This document shows, one piece after another, positions 36,019 to 45,441 of a stretch of 64,000 nucleotides of DNA. The notes beneath the pieces are model-generated. The model ran no database searches and was not told the origin of the DNA. It worked only from the letters and a program-made list of their open reading frames with translations. Source of the DNA: Sulfurovum sp. (GTDB lineage Bacteria; Campylobacterota; Campylobacteria; Campylobacterales; Sulfurovaceae); contig JALWLD010000079.1 in the NCBI GenBank assembly GCA_027081115.1, positions 1 to 64,000 of the forward strand. Reading direction: 5' to 3'. The position numbers were made by a program, and so were the translations under genes. Every line of letters starts with the position of its first letter. Positions within the stretch are counted from its first letter, which is position 1.

Positions 36019-37961
36019 AGTTCTTTCTTGCTGCCGTTTCTATTGATTATACCATTTTTGTGTTGGATATTAAACACTTTTTGCATAGTTTCATACACCA
36101 TATCCCGATCAAGTTCAAACCGTATGATAATCCTTCTTGATGCGTTATGATCCTCTTGGTCATTCACCAGTATAATCTCTTTGCTGGCTTTTCCTACGGA
36201 TTCAAGCAGGTTTTCTATATGTGCTTTTTGAACGAACGGTTGTTTTAAAAGGTATGTTTTGACTACATCCGCTCTCTTCTGGGTAAGCATCATATTGTTT
36301 GCAACAGTACCACTGCTGTCACTGTGACCTTCGATAATGATCTTTTTCAGATAGGCTCTATATGGCAGTAATACTGACAGATAGTGTTCAAAGGTTTTTT
36401 TCACAGTATTGATCTCTTTGGGATTATACTCAACCTGCTGTACTGAAAAAAGGTGTAGTTTGGCAAAGTCCAATGTCTGGTTTTGCCTGTTGTAAAAAGG
36501 ATTGTTTTTCATGGCGGTAAAGAGTTTTGATGTAATTTCGTCTTTAAGATGCAAAATATGGTGAATCTCTTTTTCTTTTGCTTCAAGCAAGATGATCTTC
36601 TTCTGTAGCTCTGCTACAGATTCCAGTACCGGTTTTGTAGTCTGTAAAAATTGTTTTTGCAGCAATGTTAGATTCTGTTCGTAGCTCTGGATATTTTTTT
36701 GTTGTCTTTTGAACAAATACTCCTGAGCTTTGGTACTGAGTATTAGATGGTTAATAACGGACTTTCCTGTTTTTTCTCCAATTAGATCAATCATTTCGGG
36801 GACATGCTTCAGTGTATCAATATATCCGTTAAGTTCAATTATCTTACCATGATCATGTAGTGTGATTTCTTGTGCCATTTTTTGTTTTATCTGGGTTTCA
36901 AGTATATGGATCTTGTACCATTCATTTGCAATATAACCTCCATATCCCAGTATCAGTAGGCCTATTGCAAGAAAAATCAGTTTTGCAGGATTATGTTTTT
37001 GAACAGATGTATCTGATCTGTCAAAATTTTTCTGTGAAAGAAGATGATTTTGCATTTTTTCAGAAAGCTCTGCAATTTCAGGAGCACTGTCATCCCCATT
37101 AAAATTTTGGAAATATAAAGCATATTGCTTGACGATCGATGCAAAAAATTGGTTGATCTCTGAGCGAAGTTCATAGTCAGGCTCACTGTCAAGAAAAGCA
37201 ATGACATAGACTGAACCAGCACTTTCAATATAGAGTGTCGCATTTCCATAACTGAGTATCTGTATCTCTTCTTTGTTCTCCTGATATTTATTGATCCAGT
37301 CATTGATGAAGTCCTTAATAGCACTTGCCATGGAAGCAACCATTTGAGGATCATCAATTTCACGTTTTTCTATACTTGCCGAAGAGATAAGCAGTCCTGT
37401 ATCTTTATGGATCACGAACAGTGCTGAGATCAATGCATCGCCGCTCTCTTCCATAAGCAGTTCTGTTTCACTGACACCGGTAAATTTAGCTTTCAGTTTG
37501 CGTTTGAAGCGTTCTGTGGAAAGACCATTTTCAATTTTCTGGTTAATCTGTTCCATCAGCTCTTTGATGGACTGTGTGACATATTTTGAAATCATCCCGC
37601 CCATAATAGGGTAAAGTGCATCGATCATCACGTCTTGATTGTTTGCGATCTCTTTGGAGATAGCCGGAGCAATCACCTTTTGTAGAGAACCACTGAGTTC
37701 AGGCAAGTGTATTTGGGATGCATGTTCTATGATCTGGGCAAGATGCTCTGCCAGTATTTCTACCGTCTGGCCATTTTTCTTTTCAAGGTTTTGAAGCAGG
37801 ATCGTATCTAAAAGAGGGGTGATCCTTCTTATAATATCCTCCTGGTCTTCAAAACGTAGATCAAGTTTTTCTAATGCTGATGAGAGTTTTTTTAGCTGTT
37901 CAAGCTCAGGCTCAAGAAGAAGTCTTTTAAGCTCTTCAAGCTGTGAATTACTTTTCTTCAG
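36015..37961 (-). CDS. Roadblock-like/OmpA-like membrane protein, probable CTG start
   Basis: The ORF track starts at a TTG at 37706, but the frame is open to a TAA at 37967 and clearly coding: QLEELKRLLLEPELEQLKKL. I recall a similar N terminus from OmpA-family proteins encoded with GTPases. No ATG, GTG or TTG occurs in that stretch; a CTG at 37961 overlapping the upstream gene's end is the likeliest start, giving about 648 residues. Order: helical N terminus (1-150), roadblock-like region (about 165-285, SALFVIHKDTGLLIS), one membrane helix near 325, coiled coil, then an OmpA-like domain (IIIEGHSDSSG, TQKRADVVKTYL, about 525-625). It may bind the GTPase inside and peptidoglycan outside. Confidence 0.78.
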   Translation of the reverse strand: MKKSNSQLEELKRLLLEPELEQLKKLSSALEKLDLRFEDQEDIIRRITPLLDTILLQNLEKKNGQTVEILAEHLAQIIEHASQIHLPELSGSLQKVIAPAISKEIANNQDVMIDALYPIMGGMISKYVTQSIKELMEQINQKIENGLSTERFKRKLKAKFTGVSETELLMEESGDALISALFVIHKDTGLLISSASIEKREIDDPQMVASMASAIKDFINDWINKYQENKEEIQILSYGNATLYIESAGSVYVIAFLDSEPDYELRSEINQFFASIVKQYALYFQNFNGDDSAPEIAELSEKMQNHLLSQKNFDRSDTSVQKHNPAKLIFLAIGLLILGYGGYIANEWYKIHILETQIKQKMAQEITLHDHGKIIELNGYIDTLKHVPEMIDLIGEKTGKSVINHLILSTKAQEYLFKRQQKNIQSYEQNLTLLQKQFLQTTKPVLESVAELQKKIILLEAKEKEIHHILHLKDEITSKLFTAMKNNPFYNRQNQTLDFAKLHLFSVQQVEYNPKEINTVKKTFEHYLSVLLPYRAYLKKIIIEGHSDSSGTVANNMMLTQKRADVVKTYLLKQPFVQKAHIENLLESVGKASKEIILVNDQEDHNASRRIIIRFELDRDMVYETMQKVFNIQHKNGIINRNGSKKEL

Positions 37962-38508
37962 TGCTTATGCCTTGGGATAATACGGTATTGATATCGGTTC
38001 CTTGCATCTTCATAGCAACATCTAAAAGCATCTGTGCCATTGCATCTCTGGAAAGTTTGTCATCACCAAGTGTATTGAGACCTTCATTCAGTGCGGCTTC
38101 AATTTCGGATTTCATTACGTTAACCTGTGCAAGTACTTTTTTGTTTTCATCTGAAACATTTTCTTTGAGTACCCTCATCTTTGTAGAGAATTCGTCTTTT
38201 TGGCTGTGTAGCTGTGCTTGAATTGATTCATCTGTTGTATCGATCAGTTCTTTTAGCTTAGTACGTTCTTTTTGTGTGGCAAGTTCAAGATTGTCTATTT
38301 TTTTCTCTAGAATTTCCAATGCACGTTCAGTCTCTTTACTGAGTTTCTCATATGATTCATTCATCTTGCTGTTCAGAGTTTCTTCCATACTACTCATTGT
38401 TTTGTTGATCTGATTGAATCTCTCTTCAAAATCCTTGATTTGCGAACCGAAAATGAGATCTCTTATTTGATCTACATTGTTTAGATTATTTACATTTTTT
38501 GTTGCCAT
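37948..38508 (-). CDS. Coiled-coil protein heading the GTPase operon
   Basis: A 186-residue soluble protein that is almost all heptad-type helix (FEERFNQINKTMSSMEETLN, LEILEKKIDNLELATQ). A short C-terminal helical segment LSRDAMAQMLLDVAMKMQG follows. No signal, no catalytic motif. It is the first gene of the four-to-five-gene operon, and its end overlaps the apparent N terminus of the OmpA-like protein by about 14 bases. A +1 frameshift at AAG-TAA could in principle fuse the two proteins. Confidence 0.8.
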   Translation of the reverse strand: MATKNVNNLNNVDQIRDLIFGSQIKDFEERFNQINKTMSSMEETLNSKMNESYEKLSKETERALEILEKKIDNLELATQKERTKLKELIDTTDESIQAQLHSQKDEFSTKMRVLKENVSDENKKVLAQVNVMKSEIEAALNEGLNTLGDDKLSRDAMAQMLLDVAMKMQGTDINTVLSQGISTEEK

Positions 38509-38609
38509 TATGTATTTCCCTTACTTAAAATTGTATTTATTTTATCGAATATAGCCTTAATTTACATTCAATGAGCTGACAGTTTTCAATTAATGTAAAC
38601 TCTATATGT

Positions 38610-39587
38610 TTACAGGTAAGACTGTATCTTAATCAGCATACTGTATAACAGTACTTCCCTCTGTGTTGGGGGTGCTTTTTTCATTTCCAATTCACCTTCC
38701 AAAAGATGTTCAAAAATCTTCAATAGGGAAGTAGATTTTACTTTCAATGCAAGTTGCGCTTTTTGATCTTCTATCTGCTTGGGTAATTTATAACCCAGGA
38801 TCGCGGCTGAGTCTACATGGCCGTGTAGTTTAATGTATGCATGGAACACAAAGACCTGGTTGATGAAGTATTGAGTAGAACGCAACAGGTCAAACTCATC
38901 TTCTCCCAAATCTAAAAGTTTGGTAATGGTGTCTGTAATGGGCTTTTTGTTAAAAAGATCAATGAGCAGTTGCTCTGTTGCCAGAGGTGCAGTGGAGTAG
39001 ACTAGTCTGTCAATATCTTTGGAGGTCACCTTCATACCAAGTATGGCCAATTTCTCCAGTTCATTGGCACAGAGCGCAAGGTTGTTGTTTAGAAGTAACA
39101 TAAGATGTTGCAGGGCATAGTGGTCAATGTCCAGACCGATCTGTATAGCTTTTTGTTGTAATACAGACATACCGTCACGAATGTTTGGTTCAAAGAAACG
39201 TACCCAGACCCCCCCTTTTTTTTCTGTAAATGAAGAGGTTAATGTTTTTGCAGGTGTTTTACTTTCGTCAAAACCATAGAGAAAATAGTTGTCTGTATTT
39301 TTGTTGGCAAGGAGTATGAGTTGGTCAAGCTCTTTTTTAGGGATCTTTTTATCACTCTTGACAATGAGAAGATTGGTACCGCCAAACAGTGAAGTTTGTG
39401 AAAGATAGCTTTTTGCCTGTTCAAAGTTCCACTCATCAAAATAGAGGGAGAGCATACTCTCTTTAGCATCCAGTTTCGTTTTATAGAGATCTATATAGTG
39501 GTCAATCATATATTCATTGGCACCGTAAAAAAGTACAGCTTTGGGAAACGCCTGTTTGAGTCGTTGGTCAAAATCTCTTTGATACAT
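38610..39587 (-). CDS. holA: DNA polymerase III delta subunit
   Basis: A 325-residue clamp-loader subunit. An N-terminal P-loop-like segment (AVLFYGANEYMIDHYIDLYK) lacks a functional Walker A, as expected for delta. GGTNLLIVKSDKKIP and DIDRLVYSTAPLATEQLLIDLF match the family pattern. It opens the beta clamp for loading. It shares one base with rnr upstream. Confidence 0.88.
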   Translation of the reverse strand: MYQRDFDQRLKQAFPKAVLFYGANEYMIDHYIDLYKTKLDAKESMLSLYFDEWNFEQAKSYLSQTSLFGGTNLLIVKSDKKIPKKELDQLILLANKNTDNYFLYGFDESKTPAKTLTSSFTEKKGGVWVRFFEPNIRDGMSVLQQKAIQIGLDIDHYALQHLMLLLNNNLALCANELEKLAILGMKVTSKDIDRLVYSTAPLATEQLLIDLFNKKPITDTITKLLDLGEDEFDLLRSTQYFINQVFVFHAYIKLHGHVDSAAILGYKLPKQIEDQKAQLALKVKSTSLLKIFEHLLEGELEMKKAPPTQREVLLYSMLIKIQSYL

Positions 39588-41554
39588 TAAAGTTCCATCT
39601 CCTCTTTACTCAATTTGTTGACCAGCTCTGCCATGATGACTGCTTGTGCGATATTGACTTCTGTGATCATGACACGTACTTTGTCAAAGAGCATCACGTC
39701 ATCTCCTTTAAGATGTACGACCACACCTTTGATATCCCCTTTTAGAACTGCTTTGGCACTCTCTTTGGCTTCAATGATCTCTGCTTCGAAGAAGAGACCT
39801 TTTTGTGTCTGGGCCCAGCGAGCGAACTTCCTGTCTCTGAAGTCCCATTCTGCTTTGGTCGCTTCACGTTCCAAATCTGAGACTCGGGCACAAAGTGGTT
39901 CTATGTTTCTTAGCAGGTATTCCATCTCCTCTTTATCATCATTGAGTTGTGTTTTGATGAGACGGTGCAGTATGAGGTCAGCATATCTTCTAATAGGTGA
40001 GGTAAAATGGCTGTAGTTGCTAAAGCCCAATCCAAAGTGTCCTACATTATATGCAGCGTAGTTTGCCTGACGCAGTGATTTGATGATCATCGAGTCTACT
40101 TCTGCGGCCAGTCCCATTTTCTGGGCTTCTTTCTGTATAGCACGTATGAGTGACGGAGAGTCTTCGTACTCTTCTACAAAGAGTCCTACAGCGGCCAGTT
40201 CAGAGAGAAGTTGTTCCGTACGTGAGAGTTGCGGTGGTTGGTGGATACGAAAAATACTGTCTCCTTCTCCCGTAAAACGTTTAGCAGAAGCTTGGTTTGC
40301 CAAGAGCATACACTCCTCAATGAGTGAGTGGGAAGGTGTTCCTGTTTCTATCTGTGTGGCAGTAAGAAGATGATCTGCATTGATGGTCAGTTTTGTCTCT
40401 TCACTTCTAAAATCAAAACCATGTTTGAGTCTTTCATGGTGCAAACGCTCAGTAATTTTTTGTAGTGGCAGTAACCAGGTTAAAATCTCTGCAACGGTAC
40501 CATCTACACCAGCAGATCCGTATTCAAGTATGGTATCAATATTTTCATAGTTGAAACGGTGTTTGGAGTGAATGATCGCTTCAAAGAACTCCTCTTTGAG
40601 AGGTTTGAGTGTTGCTTTGTCCAGTTCAATCTTAGCAACAAAAGCCAGTCTGTCTACTTTAGGTTTGAGTGAACAGATATTTTCACTTAACTCTCTTGGC
40701 AGCATGGGGAATGATTTATGTGGCAGGTAGGTTGTAAAGCCTCTTTTCTTTGCTTCTTTGTCAATGTTGGAGAAGTAGGTCACATAGTGGGATACATCGG
40801 CAATAGCTACATAGAGTGTAGTGTTTTCAAGGTCAAAATAGATGGCATCATCAAAATCTTTTGCAGTAACAGGGTCAATAGTACAAAAGTTTAGATGGGT
40901 TAGATCTATACGGTCTGGATGTTCGTTTCTATCTACCTCTTTCTCTACTTTCAGAGCATCAGTCAAACACTCTGGAGGAAAAGCATCTTCTCTATGGTAG
41001 AGCGCCAGAGAGATCTTCTCATCTACCTTTGGATCTGCAAGATGCCCGAAAACTTCCAGGACTTTGTCATCATCGACATCTACTTTGAGGACAGTTCCCA
41101 GTTTAAAGGCTTTAAGATCCATCCCCTCCATAACGGCATGAGTGGGCTCTCCCGTACGGATGTTGAGTACGGAAAAATTGCCTTGTTCATCTCTATGGGT
41201 GTAAGCAATGGTAAACATATGGGCTTTGGTAATGACCTGTACTATTTTCCCGCTGGCACGTCCACGTTTGGCGATGATACGTTTGGCAACAACTACATCT
41301 CCATGTTTGGCATCACCCAAATGGTCAGGCTCGATGAGCAGATCTTTTTGATCTTTAAACTCTGCCTCTACATACCCTTTCCCATCTTTACCTACATAGA
41401 GACGTCCTGCACGGTAGAGAGAGTTAAGGGTCCAGAGTCCATTGACTTCTTCAATAGCACCTAGCTGTTTTAGGGCTTGAAAAGTATTCTGGTCTTCAAG
41501 TTCAATGTCTGATTCAAGGCATCCGTTGATGAGCTGTATAGAAAATGCACTCAT
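39587..41554 (-). CDS. rnr: Ribonuclease R / RNase II family exoribonuclease
   Basis: A 655-residue 3'-5' exoribonuclease. The N terminus is a cold-shock-like OB region; the RNB catalytic centre is visible as FCTIDPVTAKDFDDAIYFD near residue 225, and later GLGFSNYSHFTSPIRRYADL near 525. A short S1-like end closes the protein (KRVMITEVNIAQAV region). It is shorter than E. coli RNase R (813), typical of Campylobacterota. It overlaps holA by one base. Confidence 0.93.
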   Translation of the reverse strand: MSAFSIQLINGCLESDIELEDQNTFQALKQLGAIEEVNGLWTLNSLYRAGRLYVGKDGKGYVEAEFKDQKDLLIEPDHLGDAKHGDVVVAKRIIAKRGRASGKIVQVITKAHMFTIAYTHRDEQGNFSVLNIRTGEPTHAVMEGMDLKAFKLGTVLKVDVDDDKVLEVFGHLADPKVDEKISLALYHREDAFPPECLTDALKVEKEVDRNEHPDRIDLTHLNFCTIDPVTAKDFDDAIYFDLENTTLYVAIADVSHYVTYFSNIDKEAKKRGFTTYLPHKSFPMLPRELSENICSLKPKVDRLAFVAKIELDKATLKPLKEEFFEAIIHSKHRFNYENIDTILEYGSAGVDGTVAEILTWLLPLQKITERLHHERLKHGFDFRSEETKLTINADHLLTATQIETGTPSHSLIEECMLLANQASAKRFTGEGDSIFRIHQPPQLSRTEQLLSELAAVGLFVEEYEDSPSLIRAIQKEAQKMGLAAEVDSMIIKSLRQANYAAYNVGHFGLGFSNYSHFTSPIRRYADLILHRLIKTQLNDDKEEMEYLLRNIEPLCARVSDLEREATKAEWDFRDRKFARWAQTQKGLFFEAEIIEAKESAKAVLKGDIKGVVVHLKGDDVMLFDKVRVMITEVNIAQAVIMAELVNKLSKEEMEL

Positions 41555-43078
41555 TTACATAGACCAGTGATCACGTTTATTTCTCCATGGAGAGTAGGGC
41601 TTGTCCCAGTAGCTTGGAAGCTCTTGACCCTCATTTGGGTTCTGGAAATACTTCTCTTCATGTGCATGGATCTCTGCTCTGATTGCAGAGACATATTTGG
41701 CTTGAAGTTTTTGATTGATCTGACTTTGTGTCAAGTTCTTTTCCACCAGTTCATGTTCAAATTTCTCTCGGTCAAATGTTTTCCCCAGGTAGCTACAAAG
41801 GTTAATGACATCACGTTTTGCATTTCCCAGACAACTTGTCGCACCGGGAGAGGGTGTCATGTTAAAGATCACCCCCTCTCCTGTGTTGATGGAGGCTTCG
41901 CCTAACATGAGTTTACGCTCTTTTTTGTTCAGAACTTGAGGACGTACTCCACCAAAACCTTTGGCATAGTGAATGTCATCAACCAAAAGAGAAGGTACGA
42001 TCTTACGAGCATCTTTTACAAAGAGTTTTTTGTTGAAATAGGGTACTTCAAAGAGGAAATTCCTAAAGATGTAATTTCGAATATCAGAGTCTTTGAGAAG
42101 ATCCCAGAAAATTGTTATAATATTGGCATCAAAATTTAATGTTTTCCAAAAGTCAAGATAGGTTCCTGGTTTAAATCTTTCAAGTTTAGGCATGACCAGT
42201 GCGGTAGGTCCAAAGCGTGTCAATCCATGTTCCAAAATATCAGGATCTCCATGCAGTGCTGCAAATGGAAGCTTAGGGTTTTGTACCATATAGACTTTCC
42301 CGTTGAGCATGGTTTGGTTGGTCATATAGAAAGAACCTGCCATGGGTAAAGTGGCATAGTCCAGACCATAACCCATACGGTGTGCAAGAAACAGAGAGTG
42401 AGCTCCGGCATTGACCACTACTGAATCTGCAGTAAAAGTCTCCCCTTTGGTCTGTACCTCATAACCTCCCTCATCCTGTTTTGTAATGTCAGTGACTTGG
42501 GTATTTAGAAAGAGGTCTACTTGTGTATCAGGTTCTTTTTTTGCATTTTCTATAAGGTTTGCTGTCATTTTCCCATAATCAACCGTGGTCCATTCGCCAA
42601 TAGAACCAATACCGACAATGGTCTCTTCTCTCTCCTTGCCCTCTTCGTCAAAAACCAGTTTGGGTTCTATGCTTTTAAGGTGTTCTTTGTCCCAGACCTG
42701 TAGGTTGGGAAACAGTTCTTTAAACTCTTCATAACGCTCAAGCAGGAACTCTACCTCTCTGTCACCTACACCCAATGCCATTTTCTGGTGAGAGAAGATC
42801 ACTTCATTTTCAAGTTTATGTTGTAGGCAGTATTTTTCAACCATTTTAGCTGTTTGTTTGGTGATGGAAGCTTTGGAAACCGTATAGTTGGTCTCTATAT
42901 CTCCAAAGTGAATGGTTTGTGAATTTGCTTTCCCCTGTGTATTGAGAGGTGCTACTTTTTCATACTTTTCTAAAATAGCAATGCTTTTGACATCTGTATA
43001 TCGTGCCAGTTCATATGCCAATGCAGCGCCTGAGATACCTGCACCAACGATCAGTACTTCATAATGATTATTTTTCAT
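41555..43078 (-). CDS. mqo: Malate:quinone oxidoreductase
   Basis: A 507-residue FAD enzyme with VLIVGAGISGAALAYELARY at the N terminus. The family features TIHFGDIETNYT, NAGAHSLFLAHRMGYG, RFGPTALVMPKLERF and FNMTPSPGATSCLGNA are visible. It oxidises malate to oxaloacetate at the inner membrane and passes electrons to quinone. It is longer than the C. jejuni enzyme but keeps the GxGxxG loop and C-terminal motifs. It ends one base from the rnr start; the operon order is mqo-rnr-holA. Confidence 0.9.
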   Translation of the reverse strand: MKNNHYEVLIVGAGISGAALAYELARYTDVKSIAILEKYEKVAPLNTQGKANSQTIHFGDIETNYTVSKASITKQTAKMVEKYCLQHKLENEVIFSHQKMALGVGDREVEFLLERYEEFKELFPNLQVWDKEHLKSIEPKLVFDEEGKEREETIVGIGSIGEWTTVDYGKMTANLIENAKKEPDTQVDLFLNTQVTDITKQDEGGYEVQTKGETFTADSVVVNAGAHSLFLAHRMGYGLDYATLPMAGSFYMTNQTMLNGKVYMVQNPKLPFAALHGDPDILEHGLTRFGPTALVMPKLERFKPGTYLDFWKTLNFDANIITIFWDLLKDSDIRNYIFRNFLFEVPYFNKKLFVKDARKIVPSLLVDDIHYAKGFGGVRPQVLNKKERKLMLGEASINTGEGVIFNMTPSPGATSCLGNAKRDVINLCSYLGKTFDREKFEHELVEKNLTQSQINQKLQAKYVSAIRAEIHAHEEKYFQNPNEGQELPSYWDKPYSPWRNKRDHWSM

Positions 43079-43177
43079 ATGTTGCCTATAAAAAGCTCAA
43101 AAAGAGCCTTGTGATAATAGACAAATCATAACATATTAAACATTTATTCTATGCCGATTCACCTTATTCTCTGAAGA

Positions 43178-44005
43178 TTATTTTAAAGCTTCCAATCGTG
43201 CAATTCTCTGCTCAGTACTTGGGTGTGTCGAGAAGAGTTGCTGCATCGAAAAATCATGACCTGTAAAAGGGTTGACAATGAACATATGTGCGGTTTGCGG
43301 GTCTGCTTCTGGCATTGCTATACCTCTTGCATAATTGTCCAATTTTTGAAGTCCTGACTGTAACCATTCGGGATGTCCTGTCATTTTGGCGGCTCCTTCA
43401 TCTGCCATGAACTCACGGTTACGACTCACCGTCATCTGTATGATCGTAGCTGCCATGGGCATAATGAACATAAGTGCCAATGTGACGATAATATTGGGTC
43501 TGTCTCTTCCTCCGCCAAAGAACATACCAAACTGTGCCAACATCGCAATAGCTCCGGCTATGGTAGCAGCAACTGTACCAATGAGCATATCATAGTGTTT
43601 AATGTGACTCAACTCATGGGCGATGACTGCTTCGATCTCTTCTTCTGTGAGAAGCTCCAGTAGTCCATCTGTGACAGCAACAGCTGCATGTTCATAATCT
43701 CTTCCTGTTGCAAAGGCATTGGGTTGTGCCTCATGCACAATATACAGTGCAGGCATAGGCAGATTGGCACGTTGTGTCAGTCTGTGTACGATTGCATAAA
43801 GTTCTGGTTTGGAATGTGCATCTACGGGTTGGGCATCATAATGTTTGAGTACTTGTTGATCACTGTAGTAGTAGGCATAAAAGTTCATACCAGCTGCCGC
43901 AATGAAAGCAATAATCATCCCGGATTGTCCGGCAATCATACCACCAAACCAGATAAACAGCAGGGTCAACCCTGTCATGAGTGCATAGGTTTTAAATTGT
44001 TCCAT
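43178..44005 (-). CDS. htpX: Zinc metalloprotease HtpX
   Basis: A 275-residue M48 membrane peptidase with two N-terminal hydrophobic helices, the zinc motif [14 protein letters not shown] (HEXXH) near residue 134, two more helices, and [16 protein letters not shown] holding the third ligand Glu. It takes part in membrane-protein quality control. It stands alone on the minus strand, divergent from the M15 peptidase gene. Confidence 0.94.
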   Translation of the reverse strand: MEQFKTYALMTGLTLLFIWFGGMIAGQSGMIIAFIAAAGMNFYAYYYSDQQVLKHYDAQPVDAHSKPELYAIVHRLTQRANLPMPALYIVHEAQPNAFATGRDYEHAAVAVTDGLLELLTEEEIEAVIAHELSHIKHYDMLIGTVAATIAGAIAMLAQFGMFFGGGRDRPNIIVTLALMFIMPMAATIIQMTVSRNREFMADEGAAKMTGHPEWLQSGLQKLDNYARGIAMPEADPQTAHMFIVNPFTGHDFSMQQLFSTHPSTEQRIARLEALK

Positions 44006-44097
44006 CTATATTATCCTTCAAAACTTCTTTAGTTTAGTATGCTATTATGATAATAAAAGAGTGTAAATCAAAGGTAAATATTGGATATAGATTACGT

Positions 44098-44103
44098 TAT
44101 AAT
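44098..44103 (+). promoter_or_regulatory. -10 box placing the transcript start at an ATG
   Basis: TATAAT is followed by exactly six bases (GGCAGC) and then the ATG at 44110. A sigma-70 start would fall on or beside the A of the ATG, so the message could be leaderless. No ribosome-binding site precedes this ATG. Confidence 0.5.
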
Positions 44104-44109
44104 GGCAGC

Positions 44110-44748
44110 ATGAAACATAAACTTTTAGTAATAGTATTATTTATGACGACAGTGCTTTTTGCGGAGTATCAGGCAGATATTTCATCGATTACGCCAAAGA
44201 TCAAACATCGAATGCTTAAGGGAAACTCTTGGAGAAAAGGATGTCCTGTTTCTTTGCAAAATCTGCGATATCTTCAAGTAACACATAGGAATTTCTCAGG
44301 GAAAGATCAAAGAGGAGAGATTATTGTGCATAAAGATGTAGCTTCTGAAGTAAAACAGATTTTTGCAGAGTTGTATGCTATAGGGTATCCTATACGGAAA
44401 ATGAAATTGGTTTCTGACTATAAAGGCTCTGACTGGCAGTCTATAGAAGCAGACAATACCTCAGCATTTAATTGCCGAAAAGCAACAGGATCTAAAAACT
44501 GGTCAAAACACTCTTACGGTAAAGCCATTGATCTCAATTCCATAGAAAATCCTTATATTTCACGATCGGGACATATCTTACATAAAGCATCCCAACAGTA
44601 CAGAAAACGGATACATCAAAAGCACACAGCAGCAGATAAAGCTGTACTGTTGAAACATGACAGAGCAGTGCATATCTTCAAAAAATATGGCTGGAAATGG
44701 GGTGGAGACTGGTCTGGAGTAAAAGATTATCAGCACTTTTCAAAGTAA
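44110..44748 (+). CDS. M15-family D-Ala-D-Ala carboxypeptidase-like secreted peptidase
   Basis: The ORF track begins at 44047, but the ATG at 44110 starts a good Sec signal (KLLVIVLFMTTVLFAEY). The ~212-residue product has SKHSYGKAIDLNSIENP near residue 135, which carries His and Asp zinc ligands of the M15 (VanY/DdpX-like) fold, and GWKWGGDWSGVKDYQHF at the C terminus with the last His. It should trim peptidoglycan peptides in the periplasm. No operon partner is obvious. Confidence 0.85.
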   Translation: MKHKLLVIVLFMTTVLFAEYQADISSITPKIKHRMLKGNSWRKGCPVSLQNLRYLQVTHRNFSGKDQRGEIIVHKDVASEVKQIFAELYAIGYPIRKMKLVSDYKGSDWQSIEADNTSAFNCRKATGSKNWSKHSYGKAIDLNSIENPYISRSGHILHKASQQYRKRIHQKHTAADKAVLLKHDRAVHIFKKYGWKWGGDWSGVKDYQHFSK

Positions 44749-44792
44749 ATAGTTTACTTTATTATATTTCAAAAATTAATTATATATTTTAC

Positions 44793-44808
44793 TATAATCT
44801 AATATAAT
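44793..44808 (+). promoter_or_regulatory. Twin -10 boxes for the ynb-like operon
   Basis: TATAAT at 44793 and again at 44803 in a very AT-rich 93-base gap. The second is 34 bases before the ATG of the CDP-alcohol transferase gene; AGGAAAT follows. Confidence 0.5.
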
Positions 44809-44841
44809 ATAAATTCTAAATTTAAAATTAATAGGAAATAT

Positions 44842-45441
44842 ATGGCAACTATTTATGACCTTAAGCCGAAATTTCAAGACTTGTTAAGACCTGTTGTACG
44901 TAGTTTACACCACAGAGGGATCACTCCAAACCAGGTAACCTGGGCAGCACTCTTCCTCTCTGTTGCTATGGGTATTTTACTGGTGTACACAGAGGGTGCT
45001 GCATGGGTACTTCTTCTTGTGCCTTTTGTGATGTTTGTAAGAATGGCTATGAATGCCATCGATGGTATATTGGCAAAAGAGTTTGATATGAAGACAAAAA
45101 AAGGAGCACTTCTCAATGAGATGAGTGATGTGCTTGCCGATACGGCACTCTATCTGCCTTTAGCCTTTGTCAGTGGGGTTTCTGTGCCCTTGGTTGTTTT
45201 GTTTGCGATGGTAGGTGTTTTTACTGAAATGGCAGGTGTCTTGGCACAGACGGTGTCAGCTCAACGAAGATATGATGGACCTATGGGAAAAAGTGACAGG
45301 GCCTTTGTTTTTGGTTTTATCTGTCTAATGTTGGGTCTAGGTGTGGCACCGGGGATCTGGTTAAGTGTAGTATTGTTTGTCTCTGTACTCTTAGGCTTCA
45401 TAACCACACTCAATAGAATAAAAAAGGCTTTAGATGAGTGA
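44842..45441 (+). CDS. ynbA: CDP-alcohol phosphatidyltransferase-like protein (YnbA-type)
   Basis: A 199-residue membrane protein with about six hydrophobic helices. The CDP-alcohol motif is recognisable as NAIDGILAK followed by GALLNEMSDVLAD, but three usual residues differ: the first Asp is Asn, the Arg after Ala is Lys, and the third Asp is Asn. Canonical enzymes use these Asp residues to bind metal and substrate. The family swaps CMP for an alcohol on a CDP-lipid. The neighbours match E. coli ynbABCD in order. Whether it is active or has altered chemistry is unknown. Confidence 0.85.
   Translation: MATIYDLKPKFQDLLRPVVRSLHHRGITPNQVTWAALFLSVAMGILLVYTEGAAWVLLLVPFVMFVRMAMNAIDGILAKEFDMKTKKGALLNEMSDVLADTALYLPLAFVSGVSVPLVVLFAMVGVFTEMAGVLAQTVSAQRRYDGPMGKSDRAFVFGFICLMLGLGVAPGIWLSVVLFVSVLLGFITTLNRIKKALDE

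Noticed and set aside
40919-41464. 181-residue plus-strand ORF inside rnr
   Set aside because: Antisense to the RNase R N-terminal region and without motifs.
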